Of a DNA stretch of 55,158 bases, positions 1 through 8,159 are shown piece by piece. Each line of letters opens with the position of its first letter. The stretch's first letter is position 1. The stretch is from Scybalenecus merdavium (GTDB lineage Bacteria > Bacillota > Clostridia > Oscillospirales > Acutalibacteraceae), in assembly GCA_018714405.1 (NCBI GenBank), contig DVNM01000035.1, positions 1-55,158 of the forward strand, written 5' to 3'. The position numbers and the translations under genes were made by a program. Below the pieces are notes generated by a model, which did no database searches, was not told the DNA's origin, and was given only the letters and a program-made list of their open reading frames with translations.

Positions 1-954
1 TATGTATTTATTTCTACACAGGAACTGCAAACTGAAAACAAATCGGGGAAGAGTGTTCAGAAGGTATCGTTTAAGACATATTTCTTGAAAACGGTCAAGA
101 GAATGCGTGCGGCTTATGATATCTGCCAACCATCCGGTGAACTGGGTGAAGAAGAATCCGCTCTCGCACAGTGTTTTATGGCGATTGCCGGCTTTGTACG
201 TAAAATGAGTGGAACAAGCGAAGTTGACACAGATACCATGAATCGTCGTGTTGCAAAAATGGTCGAAGAAGCACTCAAATATAATAAAGTTGAAAGTGTT
301 TTTGAGACAGGAGAACAAGAGGATATCTTTAGTCCGGAATATTTTGAAAAATTGTCAGATGTTAAAATGCCTGCATCAAAACTGGAATTGCTTGTTAAAA
401 TGCTTCGCAAACAGATCAAGGAGTATAGTAAGACCAATCAAATGGCAGCTAAAAAATTCCAAGAAATGCTTGAAGAAACTATTAATCAGTATCACGAGCG
501 TAGAAAACATCTCACTTTAGAGGAAGCAGGTGTGGCTCAAGAGAAAACTGTAGATGAAATTATAAAAAATGCTACTGAACAAGCATTACGCATATTAAAT
601 GATATGAAAGCAGATCGAGAGAGCTTTCGCAAAATTGGACTAACATTTGAGGAAAAGGCATTCTATGACATTTTAATGGCACTGCGTGATGAATATAACT
701 TTGAATATGGTGTTGATAAGAATGTTGATGGCGTAGTTGTCAATGACAAATGTAAATCATTAGCAAAGAAAATCAAAGAAATAATTGATGTCAAATCCTC
801 ATTCGCAGATTGGCTGAATAATCAAATAATACGAGATCAACTTAAATTTGATATCAAGGTTTGTTTGATTAAAAATGGCTATCCTCCACAGTATAGTCCA
901 GAGGTGTTCCGCAAAGTAATGGAACAGGTTGAGAACTTTGAGGAGAATAACTAA
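1..954 (+). CDS. hsdR: Type I restriction enzyme HsdR subunit, C-terminal part (5' cut by window edge)
   Basis: Open from the first base in frame 1, with no start in the window, so only the C-terminal 317 codons are present. HsdR is the translocase/endonuclease subunit of a type I restriction-modification complex and works with HsdM and HsdS on foreign DNA in the cytoplasm. The visible part is the helical C-terminal region of the DUF3387 type, which in this family follows the nuclease and SF2 motor domains and docks on the methylase core. Recognisable stretches are an early KTVKRMRAAYDIC, RKMSGTSEVDT, VEEALKYNKVES, LTFEEKAFYDIL and the terminal KNGYPPQYSPEVF. The TTG at 85 is internal, not a start. 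A hairpin terminator follows at 1033. hsdM and hsdS would lie upstream outside the window. Base composition is AT-rich like the next genes, consistent with a transferred island. Confidence 0.85.
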   Translation, partial: YVFISTQELQTENKSGKSVQKVSFKTYFLKTVKRMRAAYDICQPSGELGEEESALAQCFMAIAGFVRKMSGTSEVDTDTMNRRVAKMVEEALKYNKVESVFETGEQEDIFSPEYFEKLSDVKMPASKLELLVKMLRKQIKEYSKTNQMAAKKFQEMLEETINQYHERRKHLTLEEAGVAQEKTVDEIIKNATEQALRILNDMKADRESFRKIGLTFEEKAFYDILMALRDEYNFEYGVDKNVDGVVVNDKCKSLAKKIKEIIDVKSSFADWLNNQIIRDQLKFDIKVCLIKNGYPPQYSPEVFRKVMEQVENFEENN

Positions 955-1032
955 TAAAGATAAATGTAATTACGAGTTAAAAATAAAAATCGTAAAGCTC
1001 TATTAATTATATTTAAATAAAATTATAACAGG

Positions 1033-1074
1033 ACAGGCACAGGAAATTCACTCCCGTGCCTGTTTATGTTTTTA
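1033..1074 (+). terminator. Rho-independent terminator after hsdR
   Basis: Inverted repeat ACAGGCAC (1033-1040) / GTGCCTGT (1056-1063) with extra GG/CC pairing, followed by a T-rich tract to about 1074. It lies 80 bases after the hsdR stop. Confidence 0.75.
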
Positions 1075-1500
1075 CAATTAATAATAATTTGTGTTTCTGT
1101 ATAGTTGCTAATAAATGTTTGTGGATTCTCGGGATTTTGATATGATATAGTTGGAATGTTTAATTTTAGTTGTTTGTTGATTCATTTTTTAATATTCTTT
1201 ATATTCCAAAATAAGATAATTTGATTTTAATATTCGGTGTAGAAAAGATGAAATTAAGATATAGAAAATAGATATAGTGTATGGGATTTTTAGCTGTTGT
1301 TTTTTATATTTTTTCATAGTACAATAGATGTAATAACATGTATTATTATGAATTAATATGAAGCTTAACAAAGCGTTGTAATATCAAATTGAAAAATATT
1401 TTCAATTGGTAAAGTATCTTGCTTAATAAAACCCATTTTAAAAGTTTTGTAAAATACATTTTTATAGTTTTTTCTTATACATAAAACATAAACCTACTTG
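1075..1500. other. AT-rich intergenic spacer before the Hachiman genes
   Basis: About 425 bases with very low GC between the hsdR terminator and hamA. No convincing gene, RNA or repeat is seen; short reading frames here lack ribosome sites. It presumably holds the hamA promoter, but no consensus pair stands out in such AT-rich sequence. Confidence 0.5.
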
Positions 1501-1515
1501 AAGGAAAACACAATC

Positions 1516-2454
1516 ATGTCTATATATCAGGAATATGATAAAATTTTTAATAAAGAGATTTTACAAAAAAGTAAGGGTATCATTGTATCTTATTCTCCAA
1601 TTACAGATATATATACATATAATTCATACAGTCACGGTGTTTCTGATACAGCCGTGGAAGATTTAGGCGAACTAATGCGTCACAACCTTTTCTTTTATGC
1701 CTTTGGAGAAGAAGAGGTAGTTGCTTATTATAAAAAAGACAGATTTTCTTCAATGCAACAGGCGGCAAGGTATTCATATCAGCAAAGACTACCAAAACGT
1801 GCAGATATAAACGATGGTCTTCCCAGTGAGGTTCTTTTGGATTTACTCGTACAGATCTACAATCCGAGTGCATATAAACTGGCAGTAAGGACGCTTTTTC
1901 GTCAAGATGATAATAACGAGATCAAGGGATATGATCTTACTTATTTTACAAAAGATGAAGCTGGTATCAGTCTTTGGCTCGGACAAGCCAAACTAGGTGA
2001 AAAAAGTTATTGCAAATCGAGTATTCACAAAGATTTGCTGGAAAAATTCAAAAAAGAATATTTGGCAAAACAGTTATTTTTTATTTGTGACAAACGCATC
2101 GGAATTACAGATGATGCCAAATCAATTCTTGAAGCGATTGAAGACATAAATCTGCTTATGATAAATTCCGAGGAGAATAGTCGCTCTGATAATTTGATTG
2201 ATTATTTCAAAAAGCATCATATCAATATAAAAATACCGTGTTTACTTGCATATGGAGACGGCACAGTATATGATGATGTAAAAAAATTATCTGACAAAAT
2301 CAAAAACGAAATTGATTCAATAAAACAATACTATGACAAAAAGGCTTATGTATTTGATGGCATTACTCCGGAAATTATTTTTTGTGTTTTTCCTATTGAA
2401 AGCCTTGAGCGATTGAGAGATAAGGAGTGTGGATTTTATGCAGGATTATGCTAG
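1516..2454 (+). CDS. hamA: Hachiman defence protein HamA (DUF1837 nuclease)
   Basis: 312 residues from the ATG at 1516, chosen because AAGGAA lies 9 bases upstream; an in-frame TTG at 1498 has no ribosome site. HamA is the DUF1837 PD-(D/E)XK-fold nuclease of the Hachiman antiphage system and forms a complex with the helicase HamB. The family is known to cut DNA once the helicase senses damaged or unusual DNA. Likely active-site elements are Glu105 (PSEVLLDLL), Asp140 (KGYDLTYF) and the strand LWLGQAK with Lys159. The residue two before the lysine is Gln157 where PD-(D/E)XK enzymes usually have Glu or Asp. The gene overlaps hamB by 17 bases, so the two are translationally coupled. Assignment rests on the DUF1837-like pattern plus the adjacent helicase; it is my recognition, not a search. 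Confidence 0.82.
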   Translation: MSIYQEYDKIFNKEILQKSKGIIVSYSPITDIYTYNSYSHGVSDTAVEDLGELMRHNLFFYAFGEEEVVAYYKKDRFSSMQQAARYSYQQRLPKRADINDGLPSEVLLDLLVQIYNPSAYKLAVRTLFRQDDNNEIKGYDLTYFTKDEAGISLWLGQAKLGEKSYCKSSIHKDLLEKFKKEYLAKQLFFICDKRIGITDDAKSILEAIEDINLLMINSEENSRSDNLIDYFKKHHINIKIPCLLAYGDGTVYDDVKKLSDKIKNEIDSIKQYYDKKAYVFDGITPEIIFCVFPIESLERLRDKECGFYAGLC

Positions 2455-4804
2455 TTTATTATTAAATGCCATAAACAATTATGATCCGGATAATGCGCAT
2501 TCTATTGAAGCTCTGCGTGATCTTGTTTGTTGGATTTCAGATAATGAGATATTGAAAAAAGATAAACTGATTGCTGAACTTCTTTATATTGCATCTCAAA
2601 AAATGCGTGTGTTTGGATACAACATATTGAATAAATATACGGAAGAACCAATTCCTCCTATTGGCAGTTTAGATGCAATTTCAGGTCCGTCTATAAAAAA
2701 TTTATATCGTTCCAAAGTTTATTCAAATAATATTTTAGATAAAACTCAACATGAAGTAGTTGATCTTTTTCAGTCATTGGATATTCGAAGACTGCTTGTA
2801 AGTGCACCCACTTCTTATGGCAAAACTTTTTTAATGCGAGAAATTGTTTTTTTAAATAAAGAACGATACGACAATATTCTTTTAGTTTTTCCTACCGTTG
2901 CATTACTTCTTGAAAACGCAAGAATGATGGAAAAATTCGTTTCAGATAATAAGCTTGAATATAGAATATTTAAAACCGTTGATGCGGTAAATGAAGACGA
3001 TGAAAAAAAGATCTTTGTATTTACGCCAGAAAGAGCATTACAGTTAATTGCAACATACCCTAATCTTAAAATTGATTTCTTTTTCTTTGATGAGGTATAT
3101 AAAATTGACGAAGATTACTGTAATGACGATTCGATTGAATTGGCAAATCAGAGGTATTCAAATTCACAGGATTTTCTAAATGAGGACAGAGGGAAAACGT
3201 TTAGAATTGCGTTATATCTATTATCCAAAACAGTTGAAGAATACTATCTTGCCGGTCCAAACTTATCAAAAGATAAATTTGAATTGGGAATGAAGCGCTT
3301 TTTGGAACTCAATAAAATTGAAGTGAAAGAAATAAATTTCGAGCCAACTTTAAGAATATCAGTCAATGCTTTTTCAGGCAAAATCGAAGAAAAACTACCA
3401 AAGTTTCTTCCTTCAGCCAAAAACAATGCGCTGGTTCCTACAGGCACTAAGGTTAACGATAGAATAGAAAAGGTTGTGTCTTATATTGACGAAAAAAAAT
3501 ATGGAAAAACACTTTTATATTGTACATCCCCTAGTAAGGTGGTTGAGTACTCGGTAAAATTAGCTAACAGAGAAACTAAAAATGTTATGAAATCATATCC
3601 GGATAATTTCAAAACATTTATTGAACATATAAAACAGGAATACGATATAGATAATTCAGTAGAAAAATGGAGTTTGATTCAAGTGCTTGAAAAAGGTTTT
3701 GGCATTCATCACGGTAAGCTTCCAAAATATATTCAGCAAGAAATTCTAGATCAATTTAATAAAGGTACATTTGATATCTTGTTTTGTACTTCTACAATAG
3801 TTGAGGGCGTTAACACTGATGCTCAAAATATGGTTATATTAAATGCATCAAAAGGCAGAAATAAACTCACGCCATTTGACATCAAAAATATTAAAGGTCG
3901 AGCAGGACGATATTATCATTGCTTTGTTGGCAGAGTATTTTATATGCAAAAAGAACTTGAAATCATTGAAAATTCTGATTCGCTTAGACTTGATTTTATT
4001 ACATATTCTAACAAGGATCTTAATGTTATAGACTTAGATAATACCGAAATTCAAGATCTAACTTCATACAATAAGCAGGTGAAGAATGCTCGAGAAGAAT
4101 ATGTTAAGAGTTGCTTTATACCTAATGATGTCTTTATCAAAAACAGAACTGTTTCAAGAGAAAACCAAGAAAAATTGGCTCGTACATTATTAAATAACGA
4201 GGAATTCTTAAAATACTCTCATTGGATTACTTATACTGTCGATGTTGAGAACTTTTTATATTATCATTGGATTTCTAAAATTCTTGAGACATTTAGCACA
4301 GCAGGTTTAATTGAGGAAAATACAAGGAAAAAATTTTCAGCCATTGCTAATAATTATTATACTGGTGGTTTTAAAGCAATTTTAAAATTTGAAATTGACT
4401 CATATAAAAAAGGTAAGTGTAAATCAATAGACGATGCGTATTCTCGTGCTTTTAACTCACGCAGAGATATTTTAGAGCATAAAATTCCGAAAATATTGTC
4501 ATTGTTTGAGAGTATTATTGTGTTTGTAGCGCAGAGCAAAGGGATAAATGTTGACTCTTTTTCATTGGCAAAGGTTCGAAGATATTATGAAACAGGGGTA
4601 AAAACAGCATTAGGTGAAGCATTAATTGAATACGGATTCCCAACTGACGCAATTAGAAGAATTGAAGAAAAACACAAGCCATTAGCATATTATACTTTAT
4701 TAGAATCCAAGAAATATTGTTTAAGGAATTATAAAAATGATATAGAAAATTTACTTGATAAATATGAAAATCAGTTGTTCATTAAGGCGTTAAATGCAAT
4801 TTAG
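2438..4804 (+). CDS. hamB: Hachiman defence helicase HamB (SF2, Ski2-like)
   Basis: 788 residues from the ATG at 2438. AAGGAG at 2422-2427 is 10 bases upstream, while the GTG at 2429 is too close to it. The protein is an SF2 helicase: motif I SAPTSYGKT (about 123-131), motif II FFFDEVYK (DEVY in place of DEAH, about 218), and C-terminal motifs around STIVEGVNTDAQN and KGRAGRYY in the second RecA domain, followed by a long helical C-terminus of about 250 residues. In Hachiman the helicase translocates on DNA and controls the HamA nuclease. The 17-base overlap with hamA supports a two-gene operon. No further gene follows before a strong terminator at 4985, so the operon looks complete with just two genes. 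Confidence 0.85.
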   Translation: MQDYASLLLNAINNYDPDNAHSIEALRDLVCWISDNEILKKDKLIAELLYIASQKMRVFGYNILNKYTEEPIPPIGSLDAISGPSIKNLYRSKVYSNNILDKTQHEVVDLFQSLDIRRLLVSAPTSYGKTFLMREIVFLNKERYDNILLVFPTVALLLENARMMEKFVSDNKLEYRIFKTVDAVNEDDEKKIFVFTPERALQLIATYPNLKIDFFFFDEVYKIDEDYCNDDSIELANQRYSNSQDFLNEDRGKTFRIALYLLSKTVEEYYLAGPNLSKDKFELGMKRFLELNKIEVKEINFEPTLRISVNAFSGKIEEKLPKFLPSAKNNALVPTGTKVNDRIEKVVSYIDEKKYGKTLLYCTSPSKVVEYSVKLANRETKNVMKSYPDNFKTFIEHIKQEYDIDNSVEKWSLIQVLEKGFGIHHGKLPKYIQQEILDQFNKGTFDILFCTSTIVEGVNTDAQNMVILNASKGRNKLTPFDIKNIKGRAGRYYHCFVGRVFYMQKELEIIENSDSLRLDFITYSNKDLNVIDLDNTEIQDLTSYNKQVKNAREEYVKSCFIPNDVFIKNRTVSRENQEKLARTLLNNEEFLKYSHWITYTVDVENFLYYHWISKILETFSTAGLIEENTRKKFSAIANNYYTGGFKAILKFEIDSYKKGKCKSIDDAYSRAFNSRRDILEHKIPKILSLFESIIVFVAQSKGINVDSFSLAKVRRYYETGVKTALGEALIEYGFPTDAIRRIEEKHKPLAYYTLLESKKYCLRNYKNDIENLLDKYENQLFIKALNAI

Positions 4805-4984
4805 AAGATTTCAAAGTGACAATAATTAAAAGTGTCCTATTTATCATGTAAGTAAAACTCTTTTAAGAGAATATTGGTAACTGCAAGACAAGTTTATCAA
4901 AATATTTTTCTAACATATACGAATTTGCTTTCAGTAGTTAATGAAAAAACTCTTTGGCACAAAAGTTTTTATATTGTTCATCAC

Positions 4985-5030
4985 CAAACCGTGAACCGCA
5001 CCTGGTTCACGGTTTGATTTTTATGTTTTT
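4985..5030 (+). terminator. Strong terminator closing the hamAB operon
   Basis: Perfect 13-bp stem, CAAACCGTGAACC (4985-4997) and GGTTCACGGTTTG (5004-5016), 6-base loop, then a T-rich tract. It ends the Hachiman operon 180 bases after hamB; the 4805-4984 stretch shows nothing else. Confidence 0.88.
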
Positions 5031-5125
5031 ATAGGAAAAAATAATTTTCCAAAAGACTTGATTATTAGCAAAATCTATGCTTAAATGCACAACACACAGA
5101 TATAAAAAGAAAGGCGGTGTGGAAT

Positions 5126-6286
5126 ATGGCAACCAGAAAAAAACCGAAAAATGTATATGGCGAGGGTTCTATCTTTTACAGTAATGTAAAGAAAAAGTGG
5201 ATGGCTCAAATTAATCTTGGTTTTGACAGCAACGGCGTTCGCAAAAGAAAGACTATCATAGGCAATACTCCTAACGAGGTCAAAGAAAAACTCCGCAATG
5301 TCAAAAACGATATGTATACAGGCAAGTTTGTGAGTGCTAATAATATAACAAAGCAGATACTGGATGAAAAGCTGGCTATGAACGAGATTTAGGAGCAGAC
5401 CTACTGCCGTCATCTTGAAACGATGAAACACTTTAAATCCATAAATGACATACCGATTCAAAAGATAGATTCCACAATGCTCAAACAGATCATGCTTTCT
5501 AAAATCGACTATTCTCAGTCAACGATTAGAAAAATATACCTGATGATGAGTCAGGCGTTTAACGAAGCCATCCGACGCAAAATAATCGTTGAAAACCCAA
5601 TGGCGGATGTGAAAAAACCGAAATCAAGACAGAGAACCGTAAAAACAAGAGCATTTACAATGGAAGAGCAAAAGGCGTTTTTCAACGCGCTACAAACGGA
5701 TGATAGCATTCTCTATAAAGACCAAATGCTGATCTCTATGTTTACGGGAATGCGAATGGGCGAGATAAACGCCTTAAGCAGAAATGACATAAACACAAGG
5801 TTTAATTTTATCAATGTGGACAAAACGATCGCCAAAGGTCTGCACGGTGAATCGTTCCTTAATGACACGCCTAAGACAGAAAAGGGCAATCGTCAGATAC
5901 CGATCAATTCAACGGTCAAGCCGGTGATCGATAAACTGCTGGAGAACTATGTTCCTACTGATGACGGAATGCTGTTTCACTCGAAAAAAGGTCAGTTGCT
6001 ATCTACAAATCAGGTCAATATGGAATTCAATCGGGTTTTGAAAAAGTACAATATCAAGGACGAAACCGTGAAAGGCAAACTGACGCTGCACAGCCTCCGC
6101 CATACCTATGCTACCCGCTGTATCGAGGGCGGAATGCCGGTAAAAGTTCTGCAAGACCTGCTCGGGCATACAGATATAAGCATTACCCTGGATACTTATT
6201 CCGATGTGTTTGATAATTTTCAAACGGAGAACATCAAAAAAATCGACAACTATATGAGCACGGCAGGATTTGCTATGAACGCATAA
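5126..6286 (+). pseudogene. int: Tyrosine integrase interrupted by one in-frame TAG
   Basis: One continuous frame of 386 codons, broken only by TAG at 5390-5392 (codon 89). The ATG at 5126 has AAGGCGG 8 bases upstream. Residues 1-70 resemble the Tn916-type N-terminal arm-binding domain (GEGSIFYSN, KKKWMAQINLGFD). After the stop the core-binding domain (EQTYCRHLETMKHF...) and catalytic domain are intact: Arg210 in FTGMRMGE, His322-x-x-Arg325 in LHSLRH, His348 in LLGHTD and Tyr358 in TLDTYSDVF. Such enzymes integrate and excise mobile elements. TAG is also the stop of hamA and hamB here, so it is not a sense codon in this genome. Either the gene is freshly dead, or an internal start (for example ATG 5423) makes a protein without the arm domain. 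It is probably the integrase of this island. Confidence 0.85.
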
Positions 6287-6336
6287 CTGAAAAACTAAAG
6301 CCCTTTATTGAGAAAACTAATCGACTTTAAATGATA

Positions 6337-6365
6337 TTGACTGATTTTAATTGCTGTGCTATAAT
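6337..6365 (+). promoter_or_regulatory. Promoter of the RNase III gene
   Basis: TTGACT (6337-6342), 17-base spacer, TATAAT (6360-6365). The predicted transcript starts near 6372 and leaves a leader of about 210 bases before the gene at 6583. Confidence 0.75.
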
Positions 6366-6582
6366 GAAATTGCTTTGAGGCACAGTATTTTAAATTTGAA
6401 ACATTGTATTTATAGGTTTGTTTTTATTTATGCAAGTGAATATCTGCAAACACACAAAAACAAAGAGTTAAATTTAATCTATCGATGTCCGGCTATAGGC
6501 TGTTGTTGCATTTGCAGACGGTCTGTTTTTGTCGGGCTATTTTTGTGCCTTTTAGTAGATAATACTAGGAGGTTTTTATTTT

Positions 6583-7665
6583 ATGAAAAGAACAAATGAT
6601 CACATCGAAAACATTCAAAGAAAAATTGGGTATGATTTTAAAAATACGGACTTGATGTTTCAAGCGTTTATCAGAAAATCATATTCAGAAGAAAACGGAG
6701 GAGAGAACAATGAGGTTTTAGAATTTATCGGAGACAAAGTTCTTGATCTAATTGTAGTTAAACTTCTTGCCGAAAAATACGGAGAGATTAAAAAAACTCA
6801 AATTGGCAGTTTAAAAGACTTGGAACTCTTTGTTAGCGAACTTGATGAAGGTGAACTGACAGAGAAAAAGAGGAAACTTGTTGAAAAGAAGAATCTTGCA
6901 GAGAGAATGCTTGATTTAGGATTCTCAAAATATCTGATTATGAGTAAGGGCGATTTAGAAAAAGAACTGCAGTATTCTAAATCTGTAATGGAGGATTTAT
7001 TTGAGGCAATTATTGGTGCGATAGCACTAGATTCGAATTGGAATCTCAAGGAAATACAGAATGTTGTTGAATGTATGCTAGATTTAGAAAACTTCTCAGA
7101 TGATGACGAAAATTATGTGAATAAATTGCAGGAATGGTCGCTGAAAAGATACGGTGTGTTGCCCGATGTTCAGTTAGGAAAATTAGATAGGTATGAGTCG
7201 CCAAACCAAATTTGCCATATGTCAAACGAAATTATTGCACCATGGCGACATTACGAAATAATACGAATAGCTGATGTAAAAAAATGTGTAATCATTTTAG
7301 AAGAAATTAATTATAAATTTATCGGATACGGCTATTCGAACAGTGAGGCGAGAAGTGCTGCGAGTAAAGTTGCCTATGAGTTTCTTGAGAAAAACGATTT
7401 AGAATTATCTATAAGAGATGAAATTGATGAGCCTAATGTAGACGACGCAATAAGTCAACTGGAAATACTTGCCAGAAGAGGTTATTTTTCAATTCCGACA
7501 TACAATTTTAAACAAACATACGACAAAGACGGTAATCCAATATGGAGCTGTGTATGCAATATAAATGAAATTGAAAAGTCTTTTTCAAAAAAATCATCTT
7601 CTAAGAAAGATGCGAAAAAGAACTCGGCTTATAAAATGTTAAAATATATTTTGGAGGAGTTATAA
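6583..7665 (+). CDS. Accessory RNase III with two dsRNA-binding domains
   Basis: 360 residues, ATG at 6583 with AGGAGG 10 bases upstream. Residues 10-150 form an RNase III domain with the signature NNEVLEFIGDKVL and all four metal-binding acids in place (Glu44, Asp51, Asp138, Glu141, the last two in MEDLFEAIIGAI). Residues about 160-260 look like one dsRNA-binding domain (NYVNKLQEWSLKRYG ... SNSEARSAASKVAYEFL) and about 285-357 a second (ISQLEILARRGYF ... SSKKDAKKNSAYKML). Housekeeping RNase III is about 230 residues with one dsRBD, so this is a longer, Dicer-like arrangement. It lies in the AT-rich island next to the integrase and its stop overlaps the start of a small acidic gene (TAATG). 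An accessory dsRNA-cleaving, perhaps defensive, role is inference. Confidence 0.85.
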   Translation: MKRTNDHIENIQRKIGYDFKNTDLMFQAFIRKSYSEENGGENNEVLEFIGDKVLDLIVVKLLAEKYGEIKKTQIGSLKDLELFVSELDEGELTEKKRKLVEKKNLAERMLDLGFSKYLIMSKGDLEKELQYSKSVMEDLFEAIIGAIALDSNWNLKEIQNVVECMLDLENFSDDDENYVNKLQEWSLKRYGVLPDVQLGKLDRYESPNQICHMSNEIIAPWRHYEIIRIADVKKCVIILEEINYKFIGYGYSNSEARSAASKVAYEFLEKNDLELSIRDEIDEPNVDDAISQLEILARRGYFSIPTYNFKQTYDKDGNPIWSCVCNINEIEKSFSKKSSSKKDAKKNSAYKMLKYILEEL

Positions 7666-7835
7666 TGAGTAATTCTATATTTGATTTCGATGACGGTGAT
7701 TTTTTATTTAGGTGTGGCGATACCGCTTTTGATTCTGACGGGAATATGATGATGCGCATGTCAGACAATATGGCAATGGATATGGATTCTGGCGAATTGC
7801 ATTACACTTCTTCATGGGAGGATGACGATGATTAA
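7665..7835 (+). CDS. 56-residue acidic repeat protein coupled to RNase III
   Basis: The ATG at 7665 shares one base with the RNase III stop, and GGAGGAG at 7653-7659 precedes it by 5 bases, so translation is coupled. The product is short and strongly acidic. It contains two imperfect repeats of the form R-(C/M)-(G/S)-D-x-x-x-x-D-x-D-x-G (RCGDTAFDSDG and RMSDNMAMDMDSG) and ends SSWEDDDD. There is no signal or membrane segment. I do not recognise a named family. The D-x-D-x-G spacing recalls metal-binding loops, but acidic mimicry of nucleic acid or regulation of the RNase are equally open. Confidence 0.72.
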   Translation: MSNSIFDFDDGDFLFRCGDTAFDSDGNMMMRMSDNMAMDMDSGELHYTSSWEDDDD

Positions 7836-7862
7836 TCGCCTATATTCATGAAAGGTGCTCAA

Positions 7863-7890
7863 TGTCAACCAAACGTCAACCTGAGGGGAA
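7863..7890 (+). repeat. Tandem GTCAACC repeat downstream of the island genes
   Basis: Two copies of GTCAACC separated by AAAC within 7863-7890, in the non-coding tail of the island. Short direct repeats near an integrase can be recombinase arm sites; that meaning is only a guess here. Confidence 0.35.
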
Positions 7891-7999
7891 TATAATTTAA
7901 AAATTGAAATAATTGCGACCCTCAAAAACGCCTTAACGATGGGGAATAATGAAGTGTCCTGTTAACACTCTTCATTCAACTATATACACCTCAACCAAT

Positions 8000-8034
8000 A
8001 AAAAAGCAGGTCAGATGACTTGCTTTTTTATTTT
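8000..8034. terminator. Bidirectional hairpin terminator
   Basis: A AAAAAAGCAGGTC / GACTTGCTTTTTT stem (8000-8012 and 8017-8029, one G-T pair) followed by TATTTT. It lies after the RNase III operon on the plus strand. The rest of 7836-8100 is AT-rich with nothing recognised. Confidence 0.75.
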
Positions 8035-8100
8035 GCCGAAATGAAAGAGATTATAAGATTTTATTAAAAGACCAACATTGAATTATTCTTTAATAAAGTA

Positions 8101-8135
8101 CGCAACCCCGCCGGGCACTGCCCGGCGGGGTTGCG
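8101..8135 (-). terminator. 15-bp perfect GC-rich hairpin, likely GH18 terminator
   Basis: Perfect inverted repeat of 15 bp around CACTG, 24 bases beyond the GH18 stop on the minus strand. It is also the point where base composition changes from AT-rich island to GC-richer chromosome. Confidence 0.65.
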
Positions 8136-8159
8136 TTTATAAAACAAATTTTATCGTTC

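Noticed and set aside
5390..5392. Recoded TAG (suppressor or alternative code)
   Set aside because: hamA and hamB, in the same island, end in TAG at expected lengths, so TAG acts as a stop here.
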